Part shown: in pieces, positions 47,162 to 57,251 of the stretch
Layout: each line of letters begins with the position of its first letter
Position numbering within the stretch: position 1 is the stretch's first letter
Origin: Pantoea agglomerans
GTDB lineage: Bacteria; Pseudomonadota; Gammaproteobacteria; Enterobacterales; Enterobacteriaceae
Direction of reading: 5' to 3'
Assembly: GCF_021397715.1 (NCBI RefSeq)
Contig: NZ_CP090207.1
Coordinates: 620,001-684,000, forward strand
Length of the DNA: 64,000 bases
Program-made: the position numbers and the translations under genes
Notes under the pieces: generated by a model
Database searches by the model: none
Told to the model about the DNA's origin: nothing
What the model saw: only the letters and a program-made list of their open reading frames with translations

Positions 47162-47938
47162 TTAGCGGGCGTTATTCGACCCGTCAGGCAGGATGACCGG
47201 ATTTTCACCAAACATGTAACGGTCAACGTTAAATTCGAAGTCATCTGCCGTGGCATTGAACAGCATCTGTTTAGTATTTTCCAGATGTTGCCACATCGCC
47301 AGTTTACTGGCGGCCGGATCTTTACGCATCAGGGCTTTGAGGATTTGATCGTGGTCGTCGCACCAGCTGAGGATGCTGCGCTGATCGATGTGCTCGTGGA
47401 GTTTGAGCCAGTAAGGATTGTGCAGGCGATGCAGCCACATTTTTTCAACAATGGCGGCTAACGCGCTGTTCTGGGTCGACTGGGCAATACGAACGTGGAA
47501 CTGCATATCCCATTCAGAGTCGCGAAAATGATCTTCCTGGCGCGCCTTCTCCTGAATCGCCATCAGGTCAATAATATCCTGACGCGTCACCTGGGTAGCG
47601 GCGAACTCGGCGACGTTACTTTCGATCAGCTGACGAGCCTGCAGTAACTCGAACGGGCCGAAAGTGGCGAACTCCAGCAGGCTGCTGGTGGGAGCAATGC
47701 GATGCTGCTGCTGGCTGGCCATCACATGGATACCCGATCCTTTGCGCACCTCAACATAGCCTTCGACTTCCAGCATGATGATCGCTTCACGAACCACGGT
47801 GCGGCTGACCTCCATCTCCTCAGCAATCAGACGCTCGGCAGGCAGCTTTTCGCCGATCGGATAGATCCCGGCTTCAATGCGGCGTTTCAGCTCGCTGGCC
47901 AGCTGTTGATAGAGTCGACGGGATTCAGTGAGGTCCAT
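47162..47938 (-). CDS. exuR: ExuR, GntR-family repressor of hexuronate genes
   Basis: ExuR represses exuT, uxaCA, uxaB and uxu genes and is released by galacturonate or glucuronate products. The 258-residue product has an N-terminal winged HTH (residues 1-75, [40 protein letters not shown]) and a C-terminal FadR-type (FCD) all-helical effector domain. An ExuR-type operator lies at 47964, just upstream, implying autoregulation. Confidence 0.96.
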   Translation of the reverse strand: MDLTESRRLYQQLASELKRRIEAGIYPIGEKLPAERLIAEEMEVSRTVVREAIIMLEVEGYVEVRKGSGIHVMASQQQHRIAPTSSLLEFATFGPFELLQARQLIESNVAEFAATQVTRQDIIDLMAIQEKARQEDHFRDSEWDMQFHVRIAQSTQNSALAAIVEKMWLHRLHNPYWLKLHEHIDQRSILSWCDDHDQILKALMRKDPAASKLAMWQHLENTKQMLFNATADDFEFNVDRYMFGENPVILPDGSNNAR

Positions 47939-47963
47939 AGCACAGTCCAGGTAACAAACAGTG

Positions 47964-47979
47964 AGTTGTTATACCACTT
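47964..47979. promoter_or_regulatory. ExuR-type operator upstream of exuR
   Basis: AGTTGTTATACCACTT, an imperfect palindrome centred on TTATA, 26 bases upstream of the exuR start. It resembles the two boxes in the exuT-uxaC region. Confidence 0.6.
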
Positions 47980-48023
47980 CATGACGGGCGAGGAAATGGG
48001 CTGACTTGCGCCAGCCCGGCAGG

Positions 48024-49328
48024 TTAGCTGCGAACCACTGCACCCTGTGGCGCGGTTACCGCAGGCGTGAGCTCTGAAATTGGTTTATTTTTCAATACGG
48101 TCCAGATCACCACGGCACCCAGCAGATCGAATACCGCCAGCGCGGCGAACAGTGGACTGAAGCCCAGCGTATCCGCCAGCGCGCCGACCACCAGCGCAAA
48201 CATGGTGCTGGCAGTCCAGGCTGCCATGCCGGTTAAGCCATTGGCGGTGGCGACTTCGTTGCGGCCAAACACGTCAGAGGAGAGGGTAATCAGGGCACCC
48301 GAGAGCGCCTGGTGAGCAAAACCGCCGACGCACAGCAGAGCGATAGCCACATACGGGCTGGTAAACAGGCCGATAGTACCAGGTGCAATCATTAACACCG
48401 CACCCATCGTCACCACCAGTTTACGTGAAACGATCAGGTTAACGCCGAACCAGCGCTGAAAAAGCGGTGGCAGATAGCCGCCAATAATGCAGCCAAAGTC
48501 GGCAAACAGCATCGGCATCCAGGCAAACAGCGCAATCTCTTTCAGATTGAAACCGTAAACCTTAAACATGAACAGCGGGATCCAGGCGTTGAAGGTACCC
48601 CAGGCCGGTTCAGCCAGAAAACGCGGCAGCGCAATGCCCCAGAACTGACGGTTACGGATAATTTCCAGCGCCGACATTTTGCGCGTGTTACCGGTCTGAT
48701 GCTGCGCTTCCTGACCGGAAATGATGTAGTCGCGCTCCTCATCGCTGAGTTTAGTCTGCTGTTTCGGGTGCTTATAGAACACCAGCCAGCATAACGCCCA
48801 GGCCATGCTCAGGACGCCGGTGATGATAAAGGCCATCTGCCAGCTGTGCGCCATAATCGCCCACACCACCAGCGGCGGTGCCAGCATCGCCCCGATAGAG
48901 GAGCCGACGTTAAAGTAACCGACCGCGACCGAGCGCTCTTTAGCCGGAAACCACTCGCTGCTGGCTTTCAGCCCCGCCGGGATCATCGCCGCTTCCGCCG
49001 CGCCGACCGCACCGCGTGCCAGCGCGAAACCGCCCCAGCTGCCAGCCATCGCTGTTGCGGCGCAGAAGATGGCCCACAGCACGGCAAATACCGCATATCC
49101 GACTTTGGTGCCGAGCAGATCAAGTACGTAGCCCGCCACCGGTTGCATCAATGTGTAGCAGGCCGAATAGGCCGCCACGATGTAGGAGTATTGCTGCGTG
49201 GTGATATGCAGCTCAGTTTGTAGCGTGGGTGCTGCCACCGCGATAGTGTTACGGGTCAGGTAGCCTAACACCGTGCCGAGCGTTACCAGTCCAATCATGT
49301 ACCAGCGTAACCCTTTGATTTTACGCAT
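48024..49328 (-). CDS. exuT: Hexuronate transporter ExuT (MFS)
   Basis: ExuT takes up galacturonate and glucuronate by proton symport. The 434-residue product has 12 predicted transmembrane helices of the anion:cation symporter (ACS) family and begins MRKIKGLRWYMIGLVTLGTV; family sequence AEAAMIPAGLKASSEWFP and GYLTRNTIAVAAPTLQTEL are evident. Divergent from uxaC across a region with two operators. Confidence 0.96.
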   Translation of the reverse strand: MRKIKGLRWYMIGLVTLGTVLGYLTRNTIAVAAPTLQTELHITTQQYSYIVAAYSACYTLMQPVAGYVLDLLGTKVGYAVFAVLWAIFCAATAMAGSWGGFALARGAVGAAEAAMIPAGLKASSEWFPAKERSVAVGYFNVGSSIGAMLAPPLVVWAIMAHSWQMAFIITGVLSMAWALCWLVFYKHPKQQTKLSDEERDYIISGQEAQHQTGNTRKMSALEIIRNRQFWGIALPRFLAEPAWGTFNAWIPLFMFKVYGFNLKEIALFAWMPMLFADFGCIIGGYLPPLFQRWFGVNLIVSRKLVVTMGAVLMIAPGTIGLFTSPYVAIALLCVGGFAHQALSGALITLSSDVFGRNEVATANGLTGMAAWTASTMFALVVGALADTLGFSPLFAALAVFDLLGAVVIWTVLKNKPISELTPAVTAPQGAVVRS

Positions 49329-49491
49329 CCTCTACCTCTTCCAGTTCTGTATGCGGTCTTGCCGCTGTTGTTATCTGGAGCGGGACAGCTCGTGATGCAG
49401 CTCTGCTCACGCCCGCAGGTCCTGTCTGAGCGACCTTTAACTGACCTTGCCGTTTGTGAGTCAAAACACCCTCACGATGGAGCGAGAGCCT

Positions 49492-49508
49492 AACTTGTTA
49501 TACAACTT
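49492..49508. promoter_or_regulatory. ExuR-type operator near exuT
   Basis: AACTTGTTATACAACTT, a good palindrome of the ExuR/UxuR type, about 165 bases upstream of exuT; TTTAAAAGTTG continues beside it. Confidence 0.65.
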
Positions 49509-49672
49509 TAAAAGTTGAGAGCCATCACAAAAACCCTTTCTGCGCTGTGGGATACTGGAAACCTGCGAAATGACAGCCATTTAGCACGCTACAGCCGACA
49601 AAAGTGTCCATAACCGTCGACAGAGAACGCCGTTTATGTGAGCAGGATCGCAAATAAATCCGCAGCGGGCTT

Positions 49673-49690
49673 AAATTGGTATGATAACTT
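49673..49690. promoter_or_regulatory. ExuR-type operator upstream of uxaC
   Basis: AAATTGGTATGATAACTT, 37 bases upstream of the uxaC start, close to the UxuR/ExuR consensus AAATTGGTATACCAATTT. The rest of the roughly 400-base exuT-uxaC region shows no gene. Confidence 0.65.
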
Positions 49691-49726
49691 TGGGCCATTA
49701 GCGGTTCAGTTGATGAGGATGTTGCT

Positions 49727-51142
49727 ATGTCGCGTTTTATGACCGAGGATTTTTTGCTGGATAACGAGTTCGCCCGTCGTCTCTATCACGACTACGCGAA
49801 GGATCAGCCGATTTTCGACTATCACTGCCACCTGCCGCCGCAGCAGATTGCCGAAAATTATCGCTTCGCAAACCTTTATGACATCTGGCTGAAAGGCGAT
49901 CACTACAAGTGGCGGGCGATGCGCGCCAACGGCGTACCGGAGGCGTTCTGTACCGGTGATGCCAGCGATCGTGAAAAGTTTGATGCCTGGGCGCGCACCG
50001 TGCCGCATACCATCGGCAACCCGCTCTATCACTGGACCCATCTGGAATTGCGCCGGCCTTTCGGCATTACCGATACGCTGCTGTCGGAAAAAACCGCGGA
50101 TAACATCTGGCATCGCTGCAACGAACTGCTGGCGCAGGACAGCTTTACCACGCGCGGCATCATGCAGCAGATGAAGGTGAAGATGGTCGGCACCACCGAC
50201 GATCCACTGGACGATCTGCGTCATCACCACGCACTGGCACAGGACAGCAGCTTCACGGTCAAAGTGCTGCCGAGCTGGCGGCCGGACAAAGCCTTCAATA
50301 TCGAAGCGGAAACTTTCCTGCCGTGGATTGAGACGCTGGAGCAGTTGACTGACATCAGCGTGCAGCGTTTTGACGATCTGCGTAGCGCACTTAATCAGCG
50401 GCTGGATCACTTTGCGGCGCACGGCTGTAAAGTCTCCGATCACGCGCTGGACGTGGTCTGTTATGCCGAGGCGGACGACGCTACGCTGGACGCCATTCTG
50501 GCTCGCCGCCGCAGCGGTGCCGCACCTGACCCGCACGAGACCGCCCAGTTCAAAACCGCCGTGCTGGTGTGGCTGGGCAGTGAATATGCCCGTCGCGGCT
50601 GGGTGCAGCAGTATCACATTGGCGCGTTACGCAACACCAACCCGCGTCAGTATCAGCTGTTAGGGCCGGATGTCGGCTTCGACTCGATCAACGATCAGCC
50701 GCTGGCGGAACCGCTGGCCCGCCTGCTGGGGGCGCAGAACCTCAACAATGCGCTGCCAAAAACTATCCTCTACTGCCTGAATCCGCGCGACAACGAAGTG
50801 CTGGCGACCATGGCAGGCAACTTCCAGGGCGAGGGTCAGGCCGGCAAGATGCAGTTCGGTTCAGCCTGGTGGTTCAACGACCAGCTGGATGGTATGCAGC
50901 GTCAGATGACTCAACTGGCGCAGATCGGTTTACTCAGCCGCTTCGTCGGGATGCTGACCGACAGCCGCAGCTTCCTCTCCTATACCCGTCACGAATATTT
51001 CCGTCGTCTGCTGTGCCAGATGATCGGTCGCTGGGTAGAGCAGGGCGAAGCGCCAGCGGATGAGGCGTTGTTAGGCGAGATGGTGCAAAACATCTGCTTC
51101 AACAATGCCCGCGATTACTTTGGCATTGAGCTGGGAGCCTGA
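49727..51142 (+). CDS. uxaC: Glucuronate/galacturonate isomerase
   Basis: UxaC isomerises D-galacturonate to tagaturonate and D-glucuronate to fructuronate. The 471-residue amidohydrolase-superfamily product starts [20 protein letters not shown] and has the metal-binding FDYHCHLPP (about residues 25-33), GTTDDP and [18 protein letters not shown]. First gene of uxaC-uxaB-uxaA, with two bases between uxaC and uxaB. Confidence 0.97.
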   Translation: MSRFMTEDFLLDNEFARRLYHDYAKDQPIFDYHCHLPPQQIAENYRFANLYDIWLKGDHYKWRAMRANGVPEAFCTGDASDREKFDAWARTVPHTIGNPLYHWTHLELRRPFGITDTLLSEKTADNIWHRCNELLAQDSFTTRGIMQQMKVKMVGTTDDPLDDLRHHHALAQDSSFTVKVLPSWRPDKAFNIEAETFLPWIETLEQLTDISVQRFDDLRSALNQRLDHFAAHGCKVSDHALDVVCYAEADDATLDAILARRRSGAAPDPHETAQFKTAVLVWLGSEYARRGWVQQYHIGALRNTNPRQYQLLGPDVGFDSINDQPLAEPLARLLGAQNLNNALPKTILYCLNPRDNEVLATMAGNFQGEGQAGKMQFGSAWWFNDQLDGMQRQMTQLAQIGLLSRFVGMLTDSRSFLSYTRHEYFRRLLCQMIGRWVEQGEAPADEALLGEMVQNICFNNARDYFGIELGA

Positions 51143-51144
51143 GA

Positions 51145-52593
51145 ATGAAAAGGCTAAACCGTCACGACTTTCCGGGTGCGGTCTATCGCGACCGGGTGAT
51201 CCAGTTCGGCGAAGGAAACTTTCTGCGCGCCTTTATTGACTGGCAGATTGACTGGCTTAACGAACATCAGGGCACCGATGCCGGGATCGTGGTGGTGCGG
51301 CCGCGTAACCGTGAGGTCAGCGATAGCCTGAATCAGCAGGATGGTCTCTACACCACGCTGATTCGCGGTCTGAACGACCAGGGCGAGTCGGTGAGCGAAA
51401 CCCGGCTGATTCGGAGCCTGAACCGCGAGATTCAGCCTTATCAGCAGTTCGGGGATTTTATGGCGCTGGCGCACAACCCCGATCTGCGGATGGTATTTTC
51501 CAATACCACCGAGGCGGGTATCGCCTTTGTCGGGACGGATCAACTCACCGACCAGCCTGCCAGCAGTTTCCCTGGCAAACTGACGCAGCTGCTGTGGGCG
51601 CGCTATTCCCACTTCGGCGGAGCCAGCGACAAGGGCTGGCTGGTGGTGCCGTGCGAGCTGATTGACCATAACGGCGACACGCTGCGCGATAGGGTGCTGC
51701 GCTACGCCGATCACTGGCATCTGCCGTCAGAATTTAACACCTGGGTTCATCAGCATTGTGCTTTCTACAACACGCTGGTGGACCGCATCGTTACCGGCTT
51801 CCCGGCCGAAAGCGCGCAGATTGAAGCGGAACTGGGCTACGAAGATCGTTATCTGGTGGCGGGTGAAGTCTACTACCAGTTTGTGATTCAGGGGCCCTCG
51901 GCGCTGTTTACCGAGCTGAAGCTGAACGCGCTGGCACCGCAGGTGCGCCACGTCGATGACATTGCGCCCTATAAAGCGCAGAAGGTAGCCATCCTCAATG
52001 GTGCGCACACCGCGATGGTTCCGGTGGCGTTTCTCGCCGGGCTGGAGAGCGTCGGTGAGGCGATGGACGATCCGGCGATTGCCGGTTTCGTCGATGGACT
52101 GCTGCGTGACGAAGTGATCCCGACGCTCGACCTGCCCGCCAGCGAGCTGCACGCTTTTGCCGATGCGGTGCAGCGCCGGTTCCGCAATCCATTTATTCGC
52201 CATGCGCTGTTGTCGATTGCGCTGAACGGCATGACTAAATTCCGCACCCGGCTGCTGACACCGTTGCTGGCTGCGCATCAGCAAAACGGCGAATGGCCAA
52301 CCCGCATTACCTTTGCGCTGGCGGCGCTGATCGCTTTTTATCGCGGCGAATCGGCAGAAAAAAGCTGGCCGCTGCAGGATGATGCACACTGGCTGCAGCG
52401 CTACGCCGAAGGATGGACGGCGCTGCAGGCAGATCAGATTTCACCGGAGCAACTGGTGCAGAGCGTACTAAGCGATACGCAACACTGGGGTGAAGATTTA
52501 ACCCAGCGACCCGGACTGGTGGCTGTGGTGGCCCGACACCTGCAAAACATCATCGCCCACGGAATGCGTGAGGCGCTGAGTCAACTGAGATAA
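51145..52593 (+). CDS. uxaB: Tagaturonate reductase (altronate oxidoreductase)
   Basis: UxaB reduces tagaturonate to D-altronate with NADH. The 482-residue product belongs to the mannitol-dehydrogenase family, with VIQFGEGNFLRAFIDWQIDW near the N-terminus (nucleotide-binding Gly-rich loop) and KVAILNGAHTAMVPVAFLAG (catalytic Lys region). In E. coli uxaB lies apart from uxaCA; here it lies between uxaC and uxaA, as in other pectin-using enterobacteria. Four bases separate it from uxaA. Confidence 0.96.
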   Translation: MKRLNRHDFPGAVYRDRVIQFGEGNFLRAFIDWQIDWLNEHQGTDAGIVVVRPRNREVSDSLNQQDGLYTTLIRGLNDQGESVSETRLIRSLNREIQPYQQFGDFMALAHNPDLRMVFSNTTEAGIAFVGTDQLTDQPASSFPGKLTQLLWARYSHFGGASDKGWLVVPCELIDHNGDTLRDRVLRYADHWHLPSEFNTWVHQHCAFYNTLVDRIVTGFPAESAQIEAELGYEDRYLVAGEVYYQFVIQGPSALFTELKLNALAPQVRHVDDIAPYKAQKVAILNGAHTAMVPVAFLAGLESVGEAMDDPAIAGFVDGLLRDEVIPTLDLPASELHAFADAVQRRFRNPFIRHALLSIALNGMTKFRTRLLTPLLAAHQQNGEWPTRITFALAALIAFYRGESAEKSWPLQDDAHWLQRYAEGWTALQADQISPEQLVQSVLSDTQHWGEDLTQRPGLVAVVARHLQNIIAHGMREALSQLR

Positions 52594-52597
52594 CGCT

Positions 52598-54088
52598 ATG
52601 CAAGACGCAATTAAAATACATTCCCGCGACAACGTCGCCGTGGCGTTGCGTGACTTAGACGCTGGCGCCACCATCGAGGTCTCTGCGCTCTCCGTGGCGC
52701 TGCAACAGGCGGTCGGGCGCGGGCATAAGTTTGCCCTGCAGCCGATCGCTCAGGGCGAGCTGGTGATCAAATATGGTTTACCGATCGCCCATGCAACCCA
52801 GCCGATCGTGGCGGGTGAGCTGATCCATTCACAGAACGCCCGAACCAACCTCAGCGATCTGGATCAGTATCAGTACCTGCCAGACTTCGTGACCATACCG
52901 CCGCAGCCGGGCGATCGCGAAGTGCAGATCTATCGTCGCGCAAATGGCGAGGTCGGTATCCGCAATGAGTTATGGATCCTGCCGACTGTCGGCTGCGTCA
53001 ATGGCATTGCCCGACAGATCCTGCAACGTTTCCTTAAAGAGACGCAGCAGGCGGAAGATATCGATGGTGCCTTCCTGTTCAGCCACACCTTCGGCTGTTC
53101 TCAGCTGGGCCAGGATCATGAAAATACCCGTACCATGCTGCAAAACATGGTGCGTCATCCGAACGCGGGTGCGGTGCTGGTGATTGGACTCGGCTGCGAG
53201 AACAATCAGGTTGATGCGTTTCGCGACACGCTGGGTGCGTCTGAGAGCGACCGGGTTGAATTTATGGTCTGCCAGCAGCATGACGACGAAGTGGAAGCCG
53301 GAGTGGAACGCCTGCATGCGCTGTATGAAAAAATGCGCCATGACCAGCGTGAGCCAGGCAAGCTCAGCGAGCTGAAATTCGGTCTGGAGTGCGGTGGATC
53401 AGATGGTTTTTCAGGGATCACCGCCAATCCGTTGCTGGGGCGCTTCTCTGATCAGATGATCGCCAACGGTGGCACCACCGTGCTGACCGAAGTGCCGGAG
53501 ATGTTTGGTGCGGAACGCATTCTGATGAGCCGCTGCCGTGACGAGGCGATCTTCGGTAAAACGGTCGCGATGATCAACGACTTCAAGCAGTACTTTATCG
53601 ATCATCAGCAGCCGATCTATGAAAATCCGTCACCGGGTAATAAAGCGGGCGGCATTACCACGCTGGAAGAGAAGTCACTCGGCTGCACCCAGAAAGCGGG
53701 GCAAAGCCAGGTTGTGGATGTGCTGAAGTATGGTGAGCGGCTGAAAACGCCGGGCCTCAATCTGTTGAGCGCGCCAGGCAACGACGCGGTGGCCACCAGT
53801 GCTCTTGCCGGTGCCGGCTGCCACATGGTGCTGTTCAGTACCGGGCGCGGCACGCCGTATGGCGGCTTTGTCCCGACGGTGAAGCTGGCAACCAACACGC
53901 CGCTGGCCGAGAAAAAACCGCACTGGATCGATTTTGATGCCGGACGGCTGATTGATGGCATGAGCATGGATCAGATGCTGGAAGATTTCGTGGATACCAT
54001 TGTGGCGATTGCCAATGGTCAGCTCACCAACAACGAAAAGAACGACTTCCGCGAGCTGGCGATCTTCAAAAGTGGGGTAACGCTGTAA
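52598..54088 (+). CDS. uxaA: Altronate dehydratase
   Basis: UxaA dehydrates D-altronate to 2-keto-3-deoxygluconate using iron. The 496-residue product has an N-terminal SAF domain (about 10-85) and a large catalytic domain with VGCVNGIARQILQRF, FSHTFGCSQLGQDHENT, GLGCENNQ and LKFGLECGGSDGFSGITANP, whose Cys and His residues are metal ligands. Its product joins the Kdg pathway (KdgK, Eda, not in the window). Confidence 0.97.
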   Translation: MQDAIKIHSRDNVAVALRDLDAGATIEVSALSVALQQAVGRGHKFALQPIAQGELVIKYGLPIAHATQPIVAGELIHSQNARTNLSDLDQYQYLPDFVTIPPQPGDREVQIYRRANGEVGIRNELWILPTVGCVNGIARQILQRFLKETQQAEDIDGAFLFSHTFGCSQLGQDHENTRTMLQNMVRHPNAGAVLVIGLGCENNQVDAFRDTLGASESDRVEFMVCQQHDDEVEAGVERLHALYEKMRHDQREPGKLSELKFGLECGGSDGFSGITANPLLGRFSDQMIANGGTTVLTEVPEMFGAERILMSRCRDEAIFGKTVAMINDFKQYFIDHQQPIYENPSPGNKAGGITTLEEKSLGCTQKAGQSQVVDVLKYGERLKTPGLNLLSAPGNDAVATSALAGAGCHMVLFSTGRGTPYGGFVPTVKLATNTPLAEKKPHWIDFDAGRLIDGMSMDQMLEDFVDTIVAIANGQLTNNEKNDFRELAIFKSGVTL

Positions 54089-54180
54089 GCTGGCAAAACT
54101 CGCCGTTGTCAGCGCTGGCGCGCTATACCGTTGAATATAAAAAGACGGCCTGCATGGGCTAATGCCCGTCAGTTAAGCGA

Positions 54181-54400
54181 CCGGTGATAACGCAGTCTGG
54201 TGCCGTTCAGGGGCTGGCGGTCCTCACGCCGCTGCGCGGTTCCTTCACTTCATTCGCCTGCCTGACGGACCGCCGGGGATGGCACATCCTGTGCCGCCCC
54301 GCCTTTCGCCCGCGTCCTGCGGGCTCTCCTGACAGACTCATTCTGTTCAGCGCTGCGGATTGCCTGCCCCTGCCCAACCCCAGCCTGCTCTGAAGCTTCA
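54181..54400. repeat. Hairpin-rich GC-rich element in the uxaA-sstT intergenic region
   Basis: The 470 bases after uxaA hold no convincing gene but several inverted repeats: GGCGGTCC (54216) with GGACCGCC (54267), a hairpin GGGGATGGCACA-TCC-TGTGCCGCCCC at 54275-54300, and CCCGC-GTCCT-GCGGG at 54309-54323. A 69-codon frame through it has no RBS. It looks like a structured mobile or repetitive intergenic element; copy number is untested. Confidence 0.4.
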
Positions 54401-54451
54401 GTGCGTGTTGTTAAAAAGGGCGCTCAGGCCCGCACTCCGGCACGCTCGCGC

Positions 54452-54483
54452 AAAAAAAAGCTGCCACGTTTGACCGCGGCAGC
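54452..54483 (-). terminator. Terminator of sstT
   Basis: On the minus strand GCTGCCGCG, loop, CGTGGCAGC with one mismatch, then eight T. Clear rho-independent terminator about 80 bases after sstT. Confidence 0.9.
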
Positions 54484-54559
54484 CTTTGCAAAGTTAACCT
54501 TAACTGATCAGCATCAGGCCTGCACGAGCCGCCTTTTTGCTGCTTTTTACCGCTGCTGA

Positions 54560-55792
54560 TTACGCGCGACGCGGTTCGCGTTCGGCTTCCGCCTGACAGA
54601 CCGCGGCGGTAAACAGAATGTCGGTAGAGGAGTTCAGCGCGGTTTCCGCTGAGTCCTGCAGTACCCCGATAATGAAGCCGACCGCCACCACCTGCATCGC
54701 CAGATCGTTAGGAATGCCAAACATATTACAGGCTACCGGGATCAGCAGCAGCGAACCGCCCGCAACACCCGACGCGCCACAGGCACACAGCGAAGCGACC
54801 AGGCTGAGCAGAATCGCGGTCGGCACATCAATGCTGATGCCCAGCGTATTCACCGCCGCCAGCGTCAATACCGTAATGGTGATTGATGCGCCCGCCATAC
54901 TGATGGTCGCGCCCAGCGGAATGGAGACCGAATAGGTATCTTCATCCAGCCCCAGACGTTTCGCCAGCGCCATATTCACCGGAATATTGGCGGCCGAACT
55001 GCGGGTAAAGAAGGCGGTGACGCCGCTTTCACGCAGGCAGGTAAACACCAGCGGATAAGGGTTGCGACGAATTTTGCTGAACACCAGCAAGGGGTTCACC
55101 ACCAGCGCCATCAGCAGCATGCAGCCGATTAACAGCGTCAGCAGATGAGCGTATTGCCACAGCGCGCCAAAGCCGGTTGAGGCGAGAATCGAGGCCACCA
55201 GACCGAAAATACCCACCGGCGCGCAGCGGATAACGCAGCGAACCAGCCAGGTCACCGCATGAGACGCATCATTGAGTAAGGTGCGGGTGGTGTCACTGCT
55301 GTGACGAAACGCCAGTCCGAGACCCATCGCCCACACCAGAATGCCGATGTAGTTAGCGTTCATCAGTGCCGTGATCGGATTGGACACCATGCTCATCAGC
55401 AGGCCACGCAGCACTTCAGTGATGCCGGAAGGCGGCGTGATTTCGGTGCTGCCAGCCGCCAGGGTCAGCGTCTGCGGCACCAGATGGCTGAACACCACCG
55501 CCACCACGGCCGCGAAAAATGTACTCAGCAGATAGAGCACAATAATCGGCCGGATATTGCTCTTTTGGCCATGCTGGTGGTTAGCGATAGAGGCGATCAC
55601 CAGCATCAGGACCAGCAGCGGTGCCACCGCTTTCAGCGCACTGACAAACAGGTCGCCCAGCAGCCCAACGGCCAGCGCCGCATCGCGAGAAATCCAGGCG
55701 AGCGCCACACCGGCGATCAGCCCAACCATGATTTGCTTCACCAGGCTGCCTGTAAATAGCGCGCCCAGACGTGAGGAGAGAGTTTTCTGCAT
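54560..55792 (-). CDS. sstT: Serine/threonine:Na+ symporter SstT
   Basis: SstT imports L-serine and L-threonine with sodium (dicarboxylate/amino acid:cation symporter family). The 410-residue product from ATG 55792 has about 9 membrane segments plus re-entrant hairpins; family motifs [20 protein letters not shown] and [20 protein letters not shown] are present. The frame is open far upstream but ATG 55792 matches the E. coli start. RBS is weak. Confidence 0.95.
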   Translation of the reverse strand: MQKTLSSRLGALFTGSLVKQIMVGLIAGVALAWISRDAALAVGLLGDLFVSALKAVAPLLVLMLVIASIANHQHGQKSNIRPIIVLYLLSTFFAAVVAVVFSHLVPQTLTLAAGSTEITPPSGITEVLRGLLMSMVSNPITALMNANYIGILVWAMGLGLAFRHSSDTTRTLLNDASHAVTWLVRCVIRCAPVGIFGLVASILASTGFGALWQYAHLLTLLIGCMLLMALVVNPLLVFSKIRRNPYPLVFTCLRESGVTAFFTRSSAANIPVNMALAKRLGLDEDTYSVSIPLGATISMAGASITITVLTLAAVNTLGISIDVPTAILLSLVASLCACGASGVAGGSLLLIPVACNMFGIPNDLAMQVVAVGFIIGVLQDSAETALNSSTDILFTAAVCQAEAEREPRRA

Positions 55793-55989
55793 AGTATTTT
55801 CTATATTTTGTCGCGGATGTAGTTTTAGCGGCGATGTTTTGCAGCGGCTAAAGCGGTTTGCCCGGCGGAGTATAAGGAAAAGATCGCATGAGAAAAGAGA
55901 TAATTCTGCCAGTGTGGCGGATGTCGGGTTTTTATTATGCTGGATATGGGAAGTGTGACAGAGGTATGAAATGTCGCTGCTGGTGGCGG

Positions 55990-56020
55990 CAAAATAAAAC
56001 AGGGGCATCCGCTGCCCCTG
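55990..56020 (-). terminator. Terminator of alx
   Basis: On the minus strand CAGGGGCA, loop GCGGA, TGCCCCTG followed by TTTTATTTT. Confidence 0.92.
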
Positions 56021-56027
56021 TAGGTAA

Positions 56028-56996
56028 TTATGGTGCGATCTTTTTCTGGTCTCTTTTGCGGTTAACCCAGGCATTAATCAGCAGGGTTGATGCCAGAATC
56101 AGGCCGACGACGCTCAGAGAGATACCGACCGGAATGTGGTAGATATCGACAATCAGCATCTTAATACCAATGAACACCAGCACGATGGCCAGGCCATATT
56201 TCAGCATCGAGAAGCGCTCTGCCACGTTAGCCAGCAGGAAGTACATGGCACGCAAACCGAGAATCGCGAACAGGTTTGAGGTCAGCACGATAAACGGGTC
56301 AGTGGTCACGGCGAAGATAGCGGGGATACTGTCGACGGCGAAGATAACATCGCTCAGTTCCACCATAATCAGCACCAGCAGCAGCGGCGTTGCAAACAGC
56401 ACACCATTTTTGCGGGTGAAGAACTTCTCGCCATCAAGCGCGTCGGTCATGCGTAAGTGCTTACGCAGCCAGCGCACCACCGGCTTGTCGCCTACTGCGT
56501 GATCGTCCTCTTTCGCCATCGCCATTTTAATACCGGTAAACAGCAGGAACGCGCCGAAGACGTAGAGGATCCAGCTAAACTGCGTTACCAGCCAGCTGCC
56601 CGCGAAGATCATAATGGTACGCAGCACGATGGCGCCTAATACCCCGTAGATCAATACGCGGCGTTGCAGGTTCGCCGGAATCGAGAAGTAGCTGAACAGC
56701 ATTAACCAGACAAAGACGTTATCTACTGCCAGCGCTTTTTCCAGCACGTAGCCGGTGAGGAAGGCGAGGGTCTGAGTGTTAGCGACTTCGCGCCCGGCGC
56801 TGCCTTCCAGATACCACCAGAACGCGGCGCTGAACAGCAGCGAAACTGACACCCAGACCAGCGACCAGACGGCGGCCTGTTTGAAAGTCATGGTTTGCGC
56901 GCCGCGGCGTCCCTGCAACAGCAGGTCGATGGCCAGCATAATCAGCACCACAACCGCAAAGCTGCCCCAGAGTAATGGCGTACCCACAGTTTGCAT
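56028..56996 (-). CDS. alx: Alx, TerC-family membrane protein
   Basis: A 322-residue inner-membrane protein of the TerC family with about nine transmembrane segments, implicated in manganese export and induced by alkali in E. coli. Conserved acidic metal-site motifs are [19 protein letters not shown] and [30 protein letters not shown] precedes the ATG. Controlled by the upstream yybP-ykoY riboswitch and terminator. Confidence 0.96.
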   Translation of the reverse strand: MQTVGTPLLWGSFAVVVLIMLAIDLLLQGRRGAQTMTFKQAAVWSLVWVSVSLLFSAAFWWYLEGSAGREVANTQTLAFLTGYVLEKALAVDNVFVWLMLFSYFSIPANLQRRVLIYGVLGAIVLRTIMIFAGSWLVTQFSWILYVFGAFLLFTGIKMAMAKEDDHAVGDKPVVRWLRKHLRMTDALDGEKFFTRKNGVLFATPLLLVLIMVELSDVIFAVDSIPAIFAVTTDPFIVLTSNLFAILGLRAMYFLLANVAERFSMLKYGLAIVLVFIGIKMLIVDIYHIPVGISLSVVGLILASTLLINAWVNRKRDQKKIAP

Positions 56997-57013
56997 ATTC
57001 GTATCCTGTCTGA

Positions 57014-57053
57014 AAAATAAAAAAAACGGCTGAAGTCAGAAGACGTCAGCCGC
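57014..57053 (-). terminator. Intrinsic terminator in the alx leader
   Basis: On the minus strand CGGCTGA ... TCAGCCG then eight T, about 20 bases before alx. It is the expression platform of the riboswitch just upstream. Confidence 0.82.
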
Positions 57054-57061
57054 TTATTTTG

Positions 57062-57210
57062 TTGTAAGCAAACCTCGCCTTCCGGCAAGGTCTCACTTAC
57101 AACTCAGAATCAATTCCGGGTTGCCTGATGACCGGATGCTTTCGCAACGTAGTGACGATCAATCAGCTTACAAGTTACTCCCCTTTGCAGTGGCGTAAGT
57201 TACGGCTTAG
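57062..57210 (-). ncRNA. yybP-ykoY manganese riboswitch of alx
   Basis: The minus-strand leader contains the family landmarks AAAGGGGAGTAAC near its 5' side and GAGACCTTGCCGGAAGGCGAGGT near its 3' side, separated by a variable helix (CATCCGGTCATC...). This is the alx PRE element of E. coli (SraF), which responds to Mn2+ and pH. Boundaries are approximate. Confidence 0.9.
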
Positions 57211-57251
57211 CCGGTCAGGAATCAATCATTGTCGTTAATATTTAGAAATAT

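Noticed and set aside
54184..54393. 69-codon plus-strand frame after uxaA
   Set aside because: No RBS, no domain, and it runs through several strong hairpins; better treated as a structured non-coding element.
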